Part shown: positions 33,533 to 43,733 of the stretch, piece by piece
Layout: each line of letters opens with the position of its first letter
Position numbering within the stretch: the stretch's first letter is position 1
Origin: Streptomyces albireticuli
GTDB lineage: Bacteria > Actinomycetota > Actinomycetes > Streptomycetales > Streptomycetaceae
Assembly (NCBI RefSeq): GCF_002192455.1
Contig: NZ_CP021744.1
Coordinates: 3,316,001-3,380,000, forward strand
Direction: 5' to 3'
Length of the DNA: 64,000 nucleotides
Notes under the pieces: model-generated
What the model was told of the DNA's origin: nothing
Database searches by the model: none
The model's input: the letters and a program-made list of their open reading frames with translations, nothing else
Position numbers and translations under genes: made by a program

Positions 33533-33583
33533 GGACGTACGGACGCCCCCGCACCGACCCGGTGCGGGGGCGTCCGTACGTCC
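33533..33583. terminator. Perfect 23-bp-stem bidirectional terminator
   Basis: The arms 33533-33555 and 33561-33583 pair without mismatch around GACCC. The hairpin sits between the convergent nucleotidyltransferase and DoxX genes. Confidence 0.88.
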
Positions 33584-33602
33584 GCGGGGCCGGGCCCCGG
33601 GC

Positions 33603-35237
33603 TCAGCCGAGGAGGCCGCCGAGGGCGCCTCCGCCACGGGAGCCGCCGGTGGAGGAACCGCCGGTCGAGGAGCCGGTGCTGCCCGTGCTGCCGCTGCCCG
33701 TGCCCGTCGACGTCGAGGAGCCGGTGGGCGTGCGCGGCGCGGCGGGGGCGGCGGGCCGCTGCGGGGTCTGCGGCGCGGGGCGGACGCCCTGGCTGGCGCC
33801 GGGGCGCCCGGCGGTGCCGGCCGAGCTCGCGGGCGTCCGCGCGGCGCCGGGAGCGGCCGGGGCGGTCGCGCTCGGGGTGGCGGTCTTCCGGCCCGGCAGC
33901 GTGGGCTTGGGCGTGCCGGGGACGGCCGGGCCCTGGTGGCCGCGCGAGGGCGAGCCGGTGCCGGGGCGCTGCGGGAGCGGGGAGCCGGGGAGGTTGTTGG
34001 CCGGCGGGTCGGCGGGGCCGGGCACCTGGGCGACCTCGGAGGAGCGGACGGCGCCGCCGAGGGTGGAGCCGACCAGGAGGGAGAGGCCGATCAGGACCGT
34101 GGCCATGATCGTGCCGCGGCGCAGCACACGGCGGCGGAGCTCCCACAGCTCGGCGCGCGGACCGAGGCGCCGCCAGGCCTCGCCGGCCAGGCGGCCGTCC
34201 AGGGAGTAGAACGGGGCGCCCGCGATGACGAGGGGGCTCCAGGCGGCCAGGTAGATGATGTCGGGGGCGTCGTAGGCGGGGACGGTGCGCCAGCTGACGG
34301 TGACCAGGAGGGCCGCCGAGAGCAGGACGCCGATGCCGGCCGCGAGGCGCTGCCAGAGTCCGAAGATGGTGAGGACACCGACGAGGACCTGGAGGAAGGC
34401 GACGGTGAGGCCGGCGCCCACCGGGTGGCTCAGGGCGAGGTCGCGCAGCGGTGAGGCGACCGCCCAGGGGTGCAGCTGGGTGAGCCAGGTGACCATGGAG
34501 CCGCGGCGTCCGCCGTCGAAGTAGACGGGGTCGCAGAGCTTGCCCATGCCGGCGTAGATCGAGATGAAGCCGAGGAAGACGCGCAGCGGGAGCAGGACGA
34601 CGCCGAGGTTCATCCGGCGCCCGGGGTAGTAGGCGTGCCGGACGGCGTCGTTGCCCTGGCGGCGGGGGGAGTCGCCGTCGTACTCGCCCTGGCGGGGGTC
34701 GAACTCGTCGTAGCCGTACTGATCTTCGTCGTACGCGCTGCCGGTGGGGCGTACACCGCGCAGCAGTTGGGTCCGCGGGGCGCCGGCACTGTCGGGACCC
34801 ACGGGGTCGACGAGCTCACCGGGGCCGGTGTGGTCCGCGGGACCGCGTGGACCGACGACCGTGGCGGGCGGGTCGTCGACCCGGATCCTGGGCAGCACCT
34901 GGGTGGACCCCGCGTCGCCGGGGACGGCGGAGTCCCTTACGGCCTGGAGGAGTTCGGTCGGCGCCGAGTCGCCGGGCGCGGTGCGGCCGCTCCACACGAC
35001 GGGGGCGCGCCGCTTGGCCGCGCTCTTGACCGTGGGCAGCTGCGCGGTGTCGGCGACCCCGGCGAACTGGCGGGCGACGCGCGGCGGCCGGGCGAGCTGC
35101 ACGCGGAAACTCAGGTGGTTGACGACGATCTGCGCCGGGTCGGACGGCACTTTCACCGTACTCAGCGCGGGCTGGTCGTCGTACCCGGAAGAGCTTCCCC
35201 CCGTGGGTGTGCGGGGTGTTCTGGTGTCCACACTCAT
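33603..35237 (-). CDS. DoxX-family membrane protein with long disordered ends
   Basis: The 544-residue protein has about 205 residues of hydrophilic N-terminus, a DoxX membrane domain of four to five spans (about 208-400; LGVVLLPLRVFLGFISIYAGMGKL, AFLQVLVGVLTIFGLWQRLAAG, DIIYLAAWSPLVIAGA, MATVLIGLSLLVG), and a Pro/Ser/Thr/Gly tail of about 140 residues ending in SSTGGSSTGG-type repeats. DoxX proteins are linked to quinone or redox processes, but this form is uncharacterised. Confidence 0.82.
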   Translation of the reverse strand: MSVDTRTPRTPTGGSSSGYDDQPALSTVKVPSDPAQIVVNHLSFRVQLARPPRVARQFAGVADTAQLPTVKSAAKRRAPVVWSGRTAPGDSAPTELLQAVRDSAVPGDAGSTQVLPRIRVDDPPATVVGPRGPADHTGPGELVDPVGPDSAGAPRTQLLRGVRPTGSAYDEDQYGYDEFDPRQGEYDGDSPRRQGNDAVRHAYYPGRRMNLGVVLLPLRVFLGFISIYAGMGKLCDPVYFDGGRRGSMVTWLTQLHPWAVASPLRDLALSHPVGAGLTVAFLQVLVGVLTIFGLWQRLAAGIGVLLSAALLVTVSWRTVPAYDAPDIIYLAAWSPLVIAGAPFYSLDGRLAGEAWRRLGPRAELWELRRRVLRRGTIMATVLIGLSLLVGSTLGGAVRSSEVAQVPGPADPPANNLPGSPLPQRPGTGSPSRGHQGPAVPGTPKPTLPGRKTATPSATAPAAPGAARTPASSAGTAGRPGASQGVRPAPQTPQRPAAPAAPRTPTGSSTSTGTGSGSTGSTGSSTGGSSTGGSRGGGALGGLLG

Positions 35238-35314
35238 CTAACCGAGTGACTTCTGATTAGGACACTGCCTTGACCGGTTCGAACTGTCCGAGACGCGTCA
35301 AGGCTCCGGACGAC

Positions 35315-35401
35315 AAACGCCGGACGGGAGGAAAAACCCCCGTCCGGCGTTTAACGGCGTATTTCGGTGTACATCGACCGCTCCTCCGGGGAGGAGCGGT
35401 C
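35315..35401 (-). terminator. Tandem terminators after rlmB
   Basis: GACCGCTCCTCC/GGAGGAGCGGTC (35376-35401) lies 12 nt after the rlmB stop. A second hairpin, AAACGCCGGACGGG/CCCGTCCGGCGTTT (35315-35352), follows; on the minus strand its loop has a TTTTT run. Confidence 0.82.
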
Positions 35402-35413
35402 ACCGCACCGGTG

Positions 35414-36364
35414 TCAGGCGCGGCGGCGCGAGGCCTCGTAGAGCACGACACCGGCGGCGACACCGGCGTTGAGCGACTCGGCGCCGCCCGGCATCGGGAT
35501 GCGGACGCGGAAGTCGCAGGTCTCGCCGACGAGGCGGGAGAGGCCCTTGCCCTCGCTGCCGACGACGATCACGACCGGGCCCGACAGGGCGTCGAGCTCG
35601 TGCAGCTCGACGTCGCCGTCGGCCGCGAGGCCGACGACCGTGAGACCGGCCTTCTGGTAGCCCTCCAGCATCCGCGTCATGTTGGTGCAGCGGGCCACCG
35701 GGGTGCGGGCGGCGGTGCCGGCGGAGGTCTTCCAGGCGCTGGCGGTCATGCCGGCCGCGCGGCGCTCGGGGACGACGACGCCGTGGCCGCCGAAGGCGGA
35801 GACGGAGCGGACGACGGCGCCGAGGTTGCGCGGGTCGGTGATGCCGTCGAGGGCGACGATCAGCGGGTCCTCGCCGTCGTCGAACGCGGCGGCGGTGAGG
35901 TCCTCGGGGTGGGCGTACTCGTACGGCGGCACGGAGAGGACGAGGCCCTGGTGGTTCAGGCCGTTCGTCATCCGGTCCAGCTCGGGACGGGGGGCCTCCA
36001 TGAGGTTGAGGCCCTTGTCCGCGGCGAGCTGGAGCGCCTCGCGGACGCGCTCGTCGTTGTCGATGTACTGCTGGACGTACAGGGTGTTGGCCGGCACGCC
36101 CTCGCGCAGCGCCTCGACGACGGAGTTACGGCCGACGACGAGCTCGTTGGTGCCCTTGGGGCCGCCGCGGCGCGGGGCCGGGCGCTTGGACTCGTGCCTG
36201 GCCTTGGCGCCGGCGATGCGGTTCTTCTTGTGGCCCTTCCGCATGGAGGCGGGCGGGGTCGGGCCCTTGCCCTCCAGGCCCCGGCGTCGCTGACCGCCGC
36301 TGCCGACCTGCGCGCCCTTCTTGTTGGACGTGCGGCGGTTCCTGCGCTGGCTGTTGCCGGCCAT
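35414..36364 (-). CDS. rlmB: 23S rRNA 2'-O-ribose methyltransferase (TrmH/RlmB family)
   Basis: The 316-residue protein has a basic, disordered N-terminus of about 70 residues. An RNA-binding substrate domain follows ([15 protein letters not shown]), then a SpoU/TrmH knot domain with motif 1 [21 protein letters not shown], motif 2 [13 protein letters not shown] and motif 3 [22 protein letters not shown]. It methylates a guanosine ribose of 23S rRNA. It follows cysS by 104 nt on the same strand, a pairing common in actinobacteria. Confidence 0.92.
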   Translation of the reverse strand: MAGNSQRRNRRTSNKKGAQVGSGGQRRRGLEGKGPTPPASMRKGHKKNRIAGAKARHESKRPAPRRGGPKGTNELVVGRNSVVEALREGVPANTLYVQQYIDNDERVREALQLAADKGLNLMEAPRPELDRMTNGLNHQGLVLSVPPYEYAHPEDLTAAAFDDGEDPLIVALDGITDPRNLGAVVRSVSAFGGHGVVVPERRAAGMTASAWKTSAGTAARTPVARCTNMTRMLEGYQKAGLTVVGLAADGDVELHELDALSGPVVIVVGSEGKGLSRLVGETCDFRVRIPMPGGAESLNAGVAAGVVLYEASRRRA

Positions 36365-36468
36365 GGGTGCACCTGTTTCTTCACTGCTCAGAGCCGCTGG
36401 CCGCGACTTCTGTAAACGTACGTACGAAAAGTGTCCCTCAGGACGGTCGGCGACGCTCGGATCCTGGG

Positions 36469-37863
36469 TTAGGACAGGGACCAGCGGGGGCCGGACGGGG
36501 TGTCCTCGATGGCGAGGCCGGACTGCTGGAGCTGATCGCGGATCGCGTCGGCGGTGGCGTAGTCCTTGCGCCCGCGGGCGGCCTGGCGCTGCTCCAGCAC
36601 CAGGCGGACCAGCGAGTCGACGACGCCGTGCAGGTCGTCCCCGCGGCCGCCGCCGGCACCGGCCCACTGCTCGTCCAGCGGGTCGAGGCCGAGGACGCCC
36701 AGCATGGCGCGGACCTCCGCCAGGCGGGCGACGGCGCCCTCCTTGTCGTCGGCGGTCAGCGCGGAGTTGCCCTGGCGGACGGTGGTGTGGACGATCGCGA
36801 GGGCCTGCGGGACGCCCAGGTCGTCGTCCATGGCCTCGGCGAAGGCGGGCGGCACCTCGGCGGCCGGCTCGACCGGGCCGGCCTTCTCGACGACGCGCTG
36901 GATGAAGCCCTCGATGCGCGCGAACGCGGACTCGGCCTCGCGCAGCGCCTCCTCGCTGTACTCGATCATCGAGCGGTAGTGCGGGGTGCCGAGGTAGTAG
37001 CGCAGCACGATGGGGCGCCAGTGCTTGACCATCTCGGAGACGAGGACGGAGTTGCCGAGCGACTTCGACATCTTCTCGCCGCTCATGGTGACCCAGGCGT
37101 TGTGCACCCAGTAGGCGGCGAAGGCGTCGCCGAAGGCCTTGGCCTGGGCGATCTCGTTCTCGTGGTGCGGGAAGATCAGGTCCAGGCCGCCGCCGTGGAT
37201 GTCGAAGGCCTCGCCCAAGTACTTGTGGGCCATCGCGGAGCACTCCAGGTGCCAGCCGGGACGGCCGCGGCCCCAGGGGGTCTCCCAGGAGGGCTCGCCG
37301 GGCTTGGCGGCCTTCCACATGGCGAAGTCGCGGGGGTCGCGCTTGCCGGTCTCGCCCTCGCCGGAGGGCTGGAGGAGGTTGTCCAGCTCCTGGTTGGAGA
37401 GCTCCAGGTAGCCGGGGAAGGAGCGCACGTCGAAGTAGACGTTGCCGTCGGCCTCGTAGGCGTGGCCGCGCTCGATGAGGCCGCGCATCATCTCGACCAT
37501 CTCGGTGACATGGCCGGTGGCGCGGGGCTCGTAGGTGGGCGGCAGGCAGCCGAGGACGTCGTAGCCCGTGTTGAAGGCGCGCTCGTTCTCGTAGCCGATG
37601 GACCACCAGGGGCGGCCCTGCTCGCCGGACTTCTTGATGATCTTGTCGTCGATGTCCGTGACGTTGCGGACGAAGGTCACGTCGTAGCCGCGGTAGGCGA
37701 ACCAACGGCGCATGATGTCGAAGTTGAGCCCCGAGCGGATGTGCCCGATGTGCGGGGCGGCCTGCACGGTCGCGCCACACAGGTAGATCGAGACGCAGCC
37801 CGGGACGATCGGGGTGAAGTCACGGATCTGCCGGGCGCTGGTGTCGTACAGGCGAATGGTCAC
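36469..37863 (-). CDS. cysS: Cysteinyl-tRNA synthetase
   Basis: The 464-residue class I synthetase starts at GTG 37863. It has zinc-ligand Cys in YLCGATVQ, the HIGH motif in [12 protein letters not shown]...MAHKYLG and [10 protein letters not shown] zinc/active-site segments, and the KMSKS motif [10 protein letters not shown] (about residue 265). A DALR-type helical domain follows. It charges tRNA-Cys. The synthetase-rlmB order is normal, but here ispF-ispD is separated from cysS by about 3.5 kb of extra genes. Confidence 0.96.
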   Translation of the reverse strand: MTIRLYDTSARQIRDFTPIVPGCVSIYLCGATVQAAPHIGHIRSGLNFDIMRRWFAYRGYDVTFVRNVTDIDDKIIKKSGEQGRPWWSIGYENERAFNTGYDVLGCLPPTYEPRATGHVTEMVEMMRGLIERGHAYEADGNVYFDVRSFPGYLELSNQELDNLLQPSGEGETGKRDPRDFAMWKAAKPGEPSWETPWGRGRPGWHLECSAMAHKYLGEAFDIHGGGLDLIFPHHENEIAQAKAFGDAFAAYWVHNAWVTMSGEKMSKSLGNSVLVSEMVKHWRPIVLRYYLGTPHYRSMIEYSEEALREAESAFARIEGFIQRVVEKAGPVEPAAEVPPAFAEAMDDDLGVPQALAIVHTTVRQGNSALTADDKEGAVARLAEVRAMLGVLGLDPLDEQWAGAGGGRGDDLHGVVDSLVRLVLEQRQAARGRKDYATADAIRDQLQQSGLAIEDTPSGPRWSLS

Positions 37864-38035
37864 GCAACCAGGGTAGTGGCCCCTGAGCAGTGCCCCGGGC
37901 AATCGGCCGGTTCATTCGTCAGACGGCACACTTTGCCCCTTATTTGCTTTTTGCACCAAAAATACAATTCATCGTGGTAGCTTCCCGGCACGCCTTCCGC
38001 TTTCCCGGCGGGCGCCGCGGAACCCTGGAGGGACG

Positions 38036-39181
38036 TTGCACTCCACGCTGCCGGTACAGCACGAGCAGCCGGGTGCCCGCACGGAGCCGGCGCCGGGGAC
38101 GGCGCGGGAGCCGGCGGGCGGCGCGGCACGGCACACCCGGCTGGGCGCCCTGGACGGGCTGCGGCTGTGCGCGGCACTGATGGTGGTGGCGTACCACTAC
38201 CTCGCCTTCGGCAGCGGCGTCTGGGGCCGGCCGGCGGCGGAGGCCTTCCCCACGGCGCACCTGCCGGCGTCGTACGGCTGGCTGGGCGTCCAGCTGTTCT
38301 TCCTGATCAGTGGCTTCGTGATCTGCATGAGCTGCTGGGGCAAGGGCGTGGGCCAGTTCGCCGTCTCGCGCGTCACCCGGCTCTTCCCCGCGTACTGGTT
38401 CGCCGTACTCGCCGTGGCCCTGGCCGTCCATCTGTGGCCGCCGGGTGGCGAAACCCCCGAGCCGAGCGACATCGCGGTCAACCTGACCATGCTCCAGTCA
38501 CCCCTGGGGGTGGATCCGGTCGACGGGGTGTACTGGACGCTCTGGATCGAGCTCCGCTTCTACCTTCTCTTCGCGCTCGTCGTCCGTAAGGGGCTCACGT
38601 ACGGCCGCGCGGTCGGCTTCTGCGTGATCTGGGCCGTCGCGGCGGCCGTCGCGCGGGCGGTCGACAACCCGGTGCTCGACCAGGTGCTGATGCCGGAGGA
38701 CTGCTGGTTCTTCATCGCCGGCATCGCCTTCTACCTGATGCACCGCTTCCGCCCGAACCTGGTGCTCTGGCTGCTCGTGACCGGCAGCTTCGTGGTCGCG
38801 CAGCACTATCTGCTGATCGCGCAGGCGCGGGCGGAGGGCCACATGGGCCACCGGGTACCGCAGTGGCCGACGGTGGCGCTGATGGCGTTCTTCTTCCTCG
38901 TCGTCATGGCCGTCGCGCTCGGCTGGACGCGACGCCTGGAGTGGCGCCCGCTGACCACCGCCGGAGTGCTGACCTATCCCCTCTATCTGATCCACGAGCG
39001 CCTCGGCTGGATGGTCATCGAGCACAACGCCGACCGGGTGCCGCGCCATGTGCTGCTGCCCGCGCTCGTGCTGACCATGCTCCTGGCGGCCTGGCTCGTC
39101 CACCGGCTCGTGGAGCGCCCGCTGGCCGGAGCGCTCGGACGGGGCCTGAGACGGGCCGTGACGGACATCCGGTCCGGGTGA
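38036..39181 (+). CDS. Acyltransferase 3 family membrane protein, copy 1
   Basis: The 381-residue protein starts at TTG 38036 (GGAGGG upstream). It has about ten membrane spans and the OafA/YrhL-type motifs: LDGLRLCAALMVVAYHY (catalytic His region), YGWLGVQLFFLISGFVI, SRVTRLFPAYW and LTYPLYLIHERLGW. These enzymes O-acylate cell-surface glycans or secondary metabolites. The next gene is a paralogue. The upstream 170 bp is AT-rich. Confidence 0.9.
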   Translation: MHSTLPVQHEQPGARTEPAPGTAREPAGGAARHTRLGALDGLRLCAALMVVAYHYLAFGSGVWGRPAAEAFPTAHLPASYGWLGVQLFFLISGFVICMSCWGKGVGQFAVSRVTRLFPAYWFAVLAVALAVHLWPPGGETPEPSDIAVNLTMLQSPLGVDPVDGVYWTLWIELRFYLLFALVVRKGLTYGRAVGFCVIWAVAAAVARAVDNPVLDQVLMPEDCWFFIAGIAFYLMHRFRPNLVLWLLVTGSFVVAQHYLLIAQARAEGHMGHRVPQWPTVALMAFFFLVVMAVALGWTRRLEWRPLTTAGVLTYPLYLIHERLGWMVIEHNADRVPRHVLLPALVLTMLLAAWLVHRLVERPLAGALGRGLRRAVTDIRSG

Positions 39182-39381
39182 CACCCTCGCAGGAGGCGCT
39201 CCCGCGCCGACCTGTACCGGTCCTGCACAACCCCTGCACAAGATCGGTTACAGCAGGGGCTTGGAATTACGGGAGCGACGGGAGATAACTGTCACGGCGG
39301 TGCGTGGACTTTCTGTGTCAGCATGCGTGCGACCGGCGCCTGCGTAGGATGAGCCGACCAAATTCACTGGAAGAGGACGAC

Positions 39382-40629
39382 ATGCGTTTCGCCGGACGAG
39401 GTGAACTCGAGGGCGGCCGTGCAGCAGCCGTCCAGCGGTCCGCCCCACGGCTCTACGTCCTGGACGGGCTCCGGATCCTCGCGGCCCTGATGGTCGTGAT
39501 ATTCCACTACGTCTCCCTGCGGGGCGGCTGGGGGCAGGACACCAGCGACATCTTCCCCGAGCTGAAGCCGCTCGCCCAGTACGGGTGGCTCGGTGTGGAG
39601 GTCTTCTTCCTCATCAGCGGCTTCGTGATCTGCATGAGCACCTGGGGCCGCTCACTGGGCGACTTCGTGATGTCCCGGGTGTCCCGGGTCTATCCCGCCT
39701 ACTGGGTCGCGATCGGGCTGACGACCTTGATCGTCTCGCTCTGGCCGCAGGTCCGCCAGGTGCACAGCTACGACGACGTCCTCACCAACCTGACGATGCT
39801 CCAGACGGGCTTCGGTGTCTGGGACGTGGACGGCGTCTACTGGACCCTCTTCGTCGAGCTGAAGTTCTACGTATTGTTCGCCATCGTGGTGGCCACGGGC
39901 GTGACGTACCGCAAGTGCGTGCTCTTCTGCGCCCTCTGGACCGTGGTCGCGATGACCTCCACCCAGGTGGACAGCAAGCTGCTCACCATGTGGGCCATGC
40001 CGCTGTACGCGCCCTATTTCGTCGCGGGCATCGCCTTCTACCTGATGTACCGCTATCGCCCCACGGCCCTCCTCTGGGGCATCGCCGGCCTCTCCCTGCT
40101 GCTCGCCCAGCACCACCTGACCAAGCGGGTCGCGGACAACTCCACGCACGACATCGCGGTCTGGCCGGCCCGGCTGATCGTCCTCGCCGCGTTCGTGATC
40201 ATGGCCCTGATCGCGCTCGGCGCCTGCAACAGGATCCAGTGGCGGTGGCTGTCCACGGCGGGCGCGCTCACGTACCCGCTGTACCTGATCCACCAGTACA
40301 TCGGCATGACGATCATCTACGCGCTGCGGGAGAAGCTGCCGCCGTACGTGCTGGTCGCGGGCCTGATCGTGGCGATGATGGGCGCGGCCTGGCTGCTGCA
40401 CCGCCTGGTGGAACGCCCGATGGGCTCCTGGCTGCGCAAGATCATGCGGTCGAGCATGGACGAGGTGCGGCGGCACTCGCCGGCGGGGAAGGCGACGGAC
40501 GCGGGGCGGGTGGCCGACAAGGTCATCCCGGCGCCGGACGCCGCCCCGGCCGTCACGCCGCAGCGGCTGCGCGCCTACGGGCCGGCGGAGCCGGACCGCG
40601 TGGGCGCGGGGCGCCCGGACGGCACCTGA
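39382..40629 (+). CDS. Acyltransferase 3 family membrane protein, copy 2
   Basis: The 415-residue paralogue shares most motifs with copy 1 (LDGLRILAALMVVIFHYV, YGWLGVEVFFLISGFVICMS, SRVSRVYPAYW, NLTMLQ, DGVYWTL, VAGIAFYLMYRYRP, LTYPLYLIHQY). It has a longer, hydrophilic C-terminus. ATG 39382 with GAGGA upstream is preferred over 39304. The 200-bp spacer holds a plausible promoter (TTGGAA, 17 bp, GATAAC near 39265). A role in acylating surface glycans is inferred. Confidence 0.9.
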   Translation: MRFAGRGELEGGRAAAVQRSAPRLYVLDGLRILAALMVVIFHYVSLRGGWGQDTSDIFPELKPLAQYGWLGVEVFFLISGFVICMSTWGRSLGDFVMSRVSRVYPAYWVAIGLTTLIVSLWPQVRQVHSYDDVLTNLTMLQTGFGVWDVDGVYWTLFVELKFYVLFAIVVATGVTYRKCVLFCALWTVVAMTSTQVDSKLLTMWAMPLYAPYFVAGIAFYLMYRYRPTALLWGIAGLSLLLAQHHLTKRVADNSTHDIAVWPARLIVLAAFVIMALIALGACNRIQWRWLSTAGALTYPLYLIHQYIGMTIIYALREKLPPYVLVAGLIVAMMGAAWLLHRLVERPMGSWLRKIMRSSMDEVRRHSPAGKATDAGRVADKVIPAPDAAPAVTPQRLRAYGPAEPDRVGAGRPDGT

Positions 40630-40631
40630 GC

Positions 40632-40735
40632 CGGACAGGCTGATTTTTCAGCCCGTCCGGCGTTTGAGGACACCGCGCGGAGCGCGGAACCGGGGGCCCA
40701 GGGGCTTGCCCCCGGTTCGGGAAGGGGCGGGGCGG
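40632..40735. repeat. Dispersed intergenic repeat, copy B
   Basis: GGACAGGCTGATTTTTCAGCCCGTCC is followed by GGCGTTTGAGGACACCGCGCGGAGC and GGGAAGGGGCGGGG, closely matching copy A (26160-26385) and copy C (55545-55725). It lies between convergent genes and may also act as their terminator. Confidence 0.75.
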
Positions 40736-40757
40736 GGACAAAGCCGCCCGCAGGGCC

Positions 40758-41165
40758 CTAGATCGAGCCCACCACCCGCCGCGGAGAGACCCGCACCACC
40801 ACCCGCTCCGCGTCATCCGCCGCCGCCGGGTTGAAGTCCGCGTAGTCCTTCCCCGTGTACTTCCGCGACAGCGCGTCGATCAGCTCCTGCCCGCCGTCCG
40901 TGGTCATCGTGACCGTCCCGCGGACCTCCGCGTACGTGTACGGCGCGTTGTGCGGGTTGATCATCACGCTCACGCGCGGGTCCCGCCGGAGGTTCGTCTC
41001 CTTGCGGCGGCCCACCGTGGTGGAGATCAGCAGGTCGTCGCCGTCGCGCGTGACCCACGTGACGGACAGCTGGGGACTGCCGTCGGGCTGGACGGTCGCC
41101 ACGGTCGCGAAGACCGGGCTGTCGTCGATGAGCTTCTTCAGGTCGTCGGAGAGTGCGGCTGACAC
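40758..41165 (-). CDS. PPOX-class F420/FMN-dependent oxidoreductase
   Basis: The 135-residue split-barrel protein starts at GTG 41165. It has the class pattern: FATVATVQPDGSPQLSVTWVTRDGDDLLIST, KETNLRRDPRVSVMI, YAEVRGTVTMT and VVVRVSPRRVVG. Such proteins bind F420 or FMN and reduce diverse substrates. It is monocistronic. Confidence 0.85.
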   Translation of the reverse strand: MSAALSDDLKKLIDDSPVFATVATVQPDGSPQLSVTWVTRDGDDLLISTTVGRRKETNLRRDPRVSVMINPHNAPYTYAEVRGTVTMTTDGGQELIDALSRKYTGKDYADFNPAAADDAERVVVRVSPRRVVGSI

Positions 41166-41344
41166 GACGGGTCCTTCCCTCGGGTGACGGGCGCGCGAGG
41201 CGGCGTGGGCTCACCGTAAGCCGCCGGGAACGCGAAAAGGGCCGTAAGGGGGCCGACAGCCCCCGAACAGCCCTCTCGGGTACTTCTCGCGCGTCGGCAC
41301 GCCGTCCGGGCGCCACGGCGCCCGTGGGCCCGCCCGGCGGCGGG

Positions 41345-41851
41345 TCAGCGCGCCGTGCGGTACACCAGCGCCGTGGCGACGGCCGCGAGGCCCTCCCCGC
41401 GGCCGGTGAGGCCGAGCCCGTCCGTCGTGGTGCCGGAGACCGACACGGGGGCCTGGACGGCCTCCGAGAGGGCCTTCCGGGCCTCCTCGCGCCGGGTGCC
41501 GATCTTGGGGCGGACGCCGATCACCTGGATCGCCACGTTGCCGATCTCGAAGCCCTCGGCACGGACGATCCGGGCGGCCTCGGCCAGCAGGGTGACGCCG
41601 GCCGCGCCCGACCACTCGGGGCGGTCCGTGCCGAAGTGCGCGCCGAGGTCGCCCACGCCGGCGGCGGAGAACAGCGCGTCGCACGCGGCGTGCGCGGCGA
41701 CGTCGCCGTCGGAGTGGCCCGCCAGGCCGTGCGAGGCGCCCTCCCAGAGCAGGCCCGCGCACCACAGCTCGCGGCCCTCCTCGAAGGCGTGCACGTCCGT
41801 GCCGATGCCCACCAGGGGCAGCGCCGGGGCGCCGGGGGTGTCAGAAGCCAT
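41345..41851 (-). CDS. ispF: 2-C-methyl-D-erythritol 2,4-cyclodiphosphate synthase
   Basis: The 168-residue protein has the IspF metal site and signature GIGTDVHAF (Asp, His), [18 protein letters not shown] (His), and the C-terminal [23 protein letters not shown]. It makes the cyclodiphosphate in the MEP isoprenoid pathway. It overlaps the end of ispD by 11 nt, so the two are coupled. Confidence 0.95.
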   Translation of the reverse strand: MASDTPGAPALPLVGIGTDVHAFEEGRELWCAGLLWEGASHGLAGHSDGDVAAHAACDALFSAAGVGDLGAHFGTDRPEWSGAAGVTLLAEAARIVRAEGFEIGNVAIQVIGVRPKIGTRREEARKALSEAVQAPVSVSGTTTDGLGLTGRGEGLAAVATALVYRTAR

Positions 41852-42620
41852 CGTTGGCCCTCCTGCGGGCGAGTACGGCCTCGGCCAGGACGAGGTCCAG
41901 CGGGCGGGTCACCTTGAACGCCTCCTCGTGGCCGGGCACCACGACGACCGGGGAGCCGAGCCGCTCGACGAGGCCCGCGTCGTCCGTGGCGCCCTCGCCC
42001 TCGGTGGCGAAGGCGGCGAACTTCTCGTGCGCCGCGTCGAGCGTGCGCCGGTCGAAGCCCTGGGGTGTCTGCACGGCGCGCAGCAGCGCGCGCTCGGGGG
42101 TGCCGACCACCGGCTCGGGCTCGCCCGCGGCGGCGCCGGAGCGCGGCTCGACCTGCTTGACGGTGTCGGCCAGCGGCAGCGCCGGTACGACGGCGGGCGC
42201 GCCCGCGCGCACGGCGGAGATCACGGAGTCGACGGTCTCGACGGGCACCAGGGGGCGCGCGGCGTCGTGGACCAGGACCGTGGTGACGTCACCGGGAAGG
42301 GCGGCCAGGCCGCGGCGCACGGACTCCTGGCGGCTCTCGCCACCGGGGACGACCAGCAGCTCGGCGCGGTCGTGGCCGGTGAGCGGATACGCGTCGAGGA
42401 GGGACCGGACCTCGGCGGCGCCGTCCGGCGGGGCGACCACGACGACGAGGGAGACGGCGCGCGAGGCGGCCATCGACCGGACGGCGTGGACGAGCATCGG
42501 GGTGCCGTTGAGGGTGCGCAGCGCCTTGGGCGCACCGGGACCCAGCCGGACCCCGCGGCCCGCCGCGGGGATGACCGCGGCGGTGCGCGAAAGGGTGGCG
42601 GCGGGTGCTCGATCAGACAT
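41841..42620 (-). CDS. ispD: 2-C-methyl-D-erythritol 4-phosphate cytidylyltransferase
   Basis: The 259-residue enzyme has [26 protein letters not shown] (CTP-binding), [32 protein letters not shown] and [11 protein letters not shown]. It transfers CMP to MEP. It starts at ATG 42620 and is followed by ispF with overlap. carD lies 336 bp upstream on the same strand, as in many actinobacteria. Confidence 0.95.
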   Translation of the reverse strand: MSDRAPAATLSRTAAVIPAAGRGVRLGPGAPKALRTLNGTPMLVHAVRSMAASRAVSLVVVVAPPDGAAEVRSLLDAYPLTGHDRAELLVVPGGESRQESVRRGLAALPGDVTTVLVHDAARPLVPVETVDSVISAVRAGAPAVVPALPLADTVKQVEPRSGAAAGEPEPVVGTPERALLRAVQTPQGFDRRTLDAAHEKFAAFATEGEGATDDAGLVERLGSPVVVVPGHEEAFKVTRPLDLVLAEAVLARRRANDGF

Positions 42621-42956
42621 TGCGATGGCGTTCAGGTTTGCTTCCTCGGCCGAATTGGGTATGGCCTCAGCGTGCCGGGCACTCCGCTCCGACCAGCCCC
42701 TTCCGTGACAAGCTGGTCGGGTCGGCTGCCCGAGCCCGGCACACCAAGCACGGCGTGAACGGTCGACGCCCCGGCGCCACCGAGCAGAGATGCCGCAGCG
42801 CCCGGCGGATGACTGTCGTCATCGCGCGGGCACCGCGGCACTTCTTTACGTCCAGCACCTGGCCTCATGTCCAGCGCTGCGTCTGTCCAGCGCTGCGTCA
42901 TGTGGGCGTGTCCTGGACGACGCCTCATGTCGTCACCACGCCGGGGCATGACGACG
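42621..42956 (-). other. carD-ispD intergenic region
   Basis: No gene is supported. The region probably holds the ispD promoter. Its only obvious structure is an exact tandem 16-bp duplication at 42868-42899. Confidence 0.5.
42868..42899. repeat. Exact 16-bp tandem duplication
   Basis: TGTCCAGCGCTGCGTC occurs at 42868-42883 and 42884-42899. AGCGCT is itself palindromic. The repeat lies 58 bp downstream of the carD stop. Confidence 0.8.
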
Positions 42957-43439
42957 TCAGGACGCGAGGACCTCGTCGAGCAGGGCCTCGGCCTTGTCCT
43001 CGTTGGTGTTCTCCGCGAGGGCGAGCTCGCTCACCAGGATCTGGCGCGCCTTGGCGAGCATGCGCTTCTCACCGGCGGAGAGACCGCGCTCGCGCTCACG
43101 GCGCCACAGGTCGCGGACGACCTCGGCGACCTTGATCACGTCACCGGACGCGAGCTTCTCGAGATTTGCCTTGTAGCGACGGGACCAGTTCGTCGGCTCT
43201 TCGGCATACGGTGCGCGCAGCACCTCGAAGACCCGGTCCAGCCCGTCCTGGCCGACCACATCGCGCACACCGACGAACTCCGCATTGTCCGCCGGCACCC
43301 GAACCGTCAGGTCACCCTGGGCGACCTTCAGCACCAAGTAGGTCTTGTCCACGCCTTTGATCTGGCGAGTTTCGATGGCCTCGATCAGCGCGGCCCCGTG
43401 ATGGGGATAGACCACGGTGTCGCCAACCTTGAACGTCAT
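42957..43439 (-). CDS. carD: CarD-family RNA polymerase-binding regulator
   Basis: The 160-residue protein has the N-terminal RNAP-interaction domain ([21 protein letters not shown]...[19 protein letters not shown]) and a C-terminal helical DNA-binding domain ([17 protein letters not shown]...[27 protein letters not shown]). CarD stabilises open promoter complexes at rRNA and housekeeping promoters. Confidence 0.95.
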   Translation of the reverse strand: MTFKVGDTVVYPHHGAALIEAIETRQIKGVDKTYLVLKVAQGDLTVRVPADNAEFVGVRDVVGQDGLDRVFEVLRAPYAEEPTNWSRRYKANLEKLASGDVIKVAEVVRDLWRRERERGLSAGEKRMLAKARQILVSELALAENTNEDKAEALLDEVLAS

Positions 43440-43733
43440 GTGACAGGTACCCCTTCCGTGGCTATCCAGTCTAACACGGGAACTGCCCGTTCTGAATGGC
43501 GTTTTCGCAGGTCAGGGCATATCTCGGGGCTTGACAACAGCAACCGGAACGTGCTGCGGGAGGGTTCCGGAAGCGGGTATTCGCAGGTCGGAGCGGTTCT
43601 TCGGGCGGGGCGAAACGGGCACGTTACACCCGCCCGGAGTCCCTCGCGCGCGGCCGAACGTCCCGTTTTGCCGGGGTCCGGTCGGCGGACTTCCGCTACT
43701 CCGTTCGGGGCGGGCCGTCCTTCGCCACCCGGA

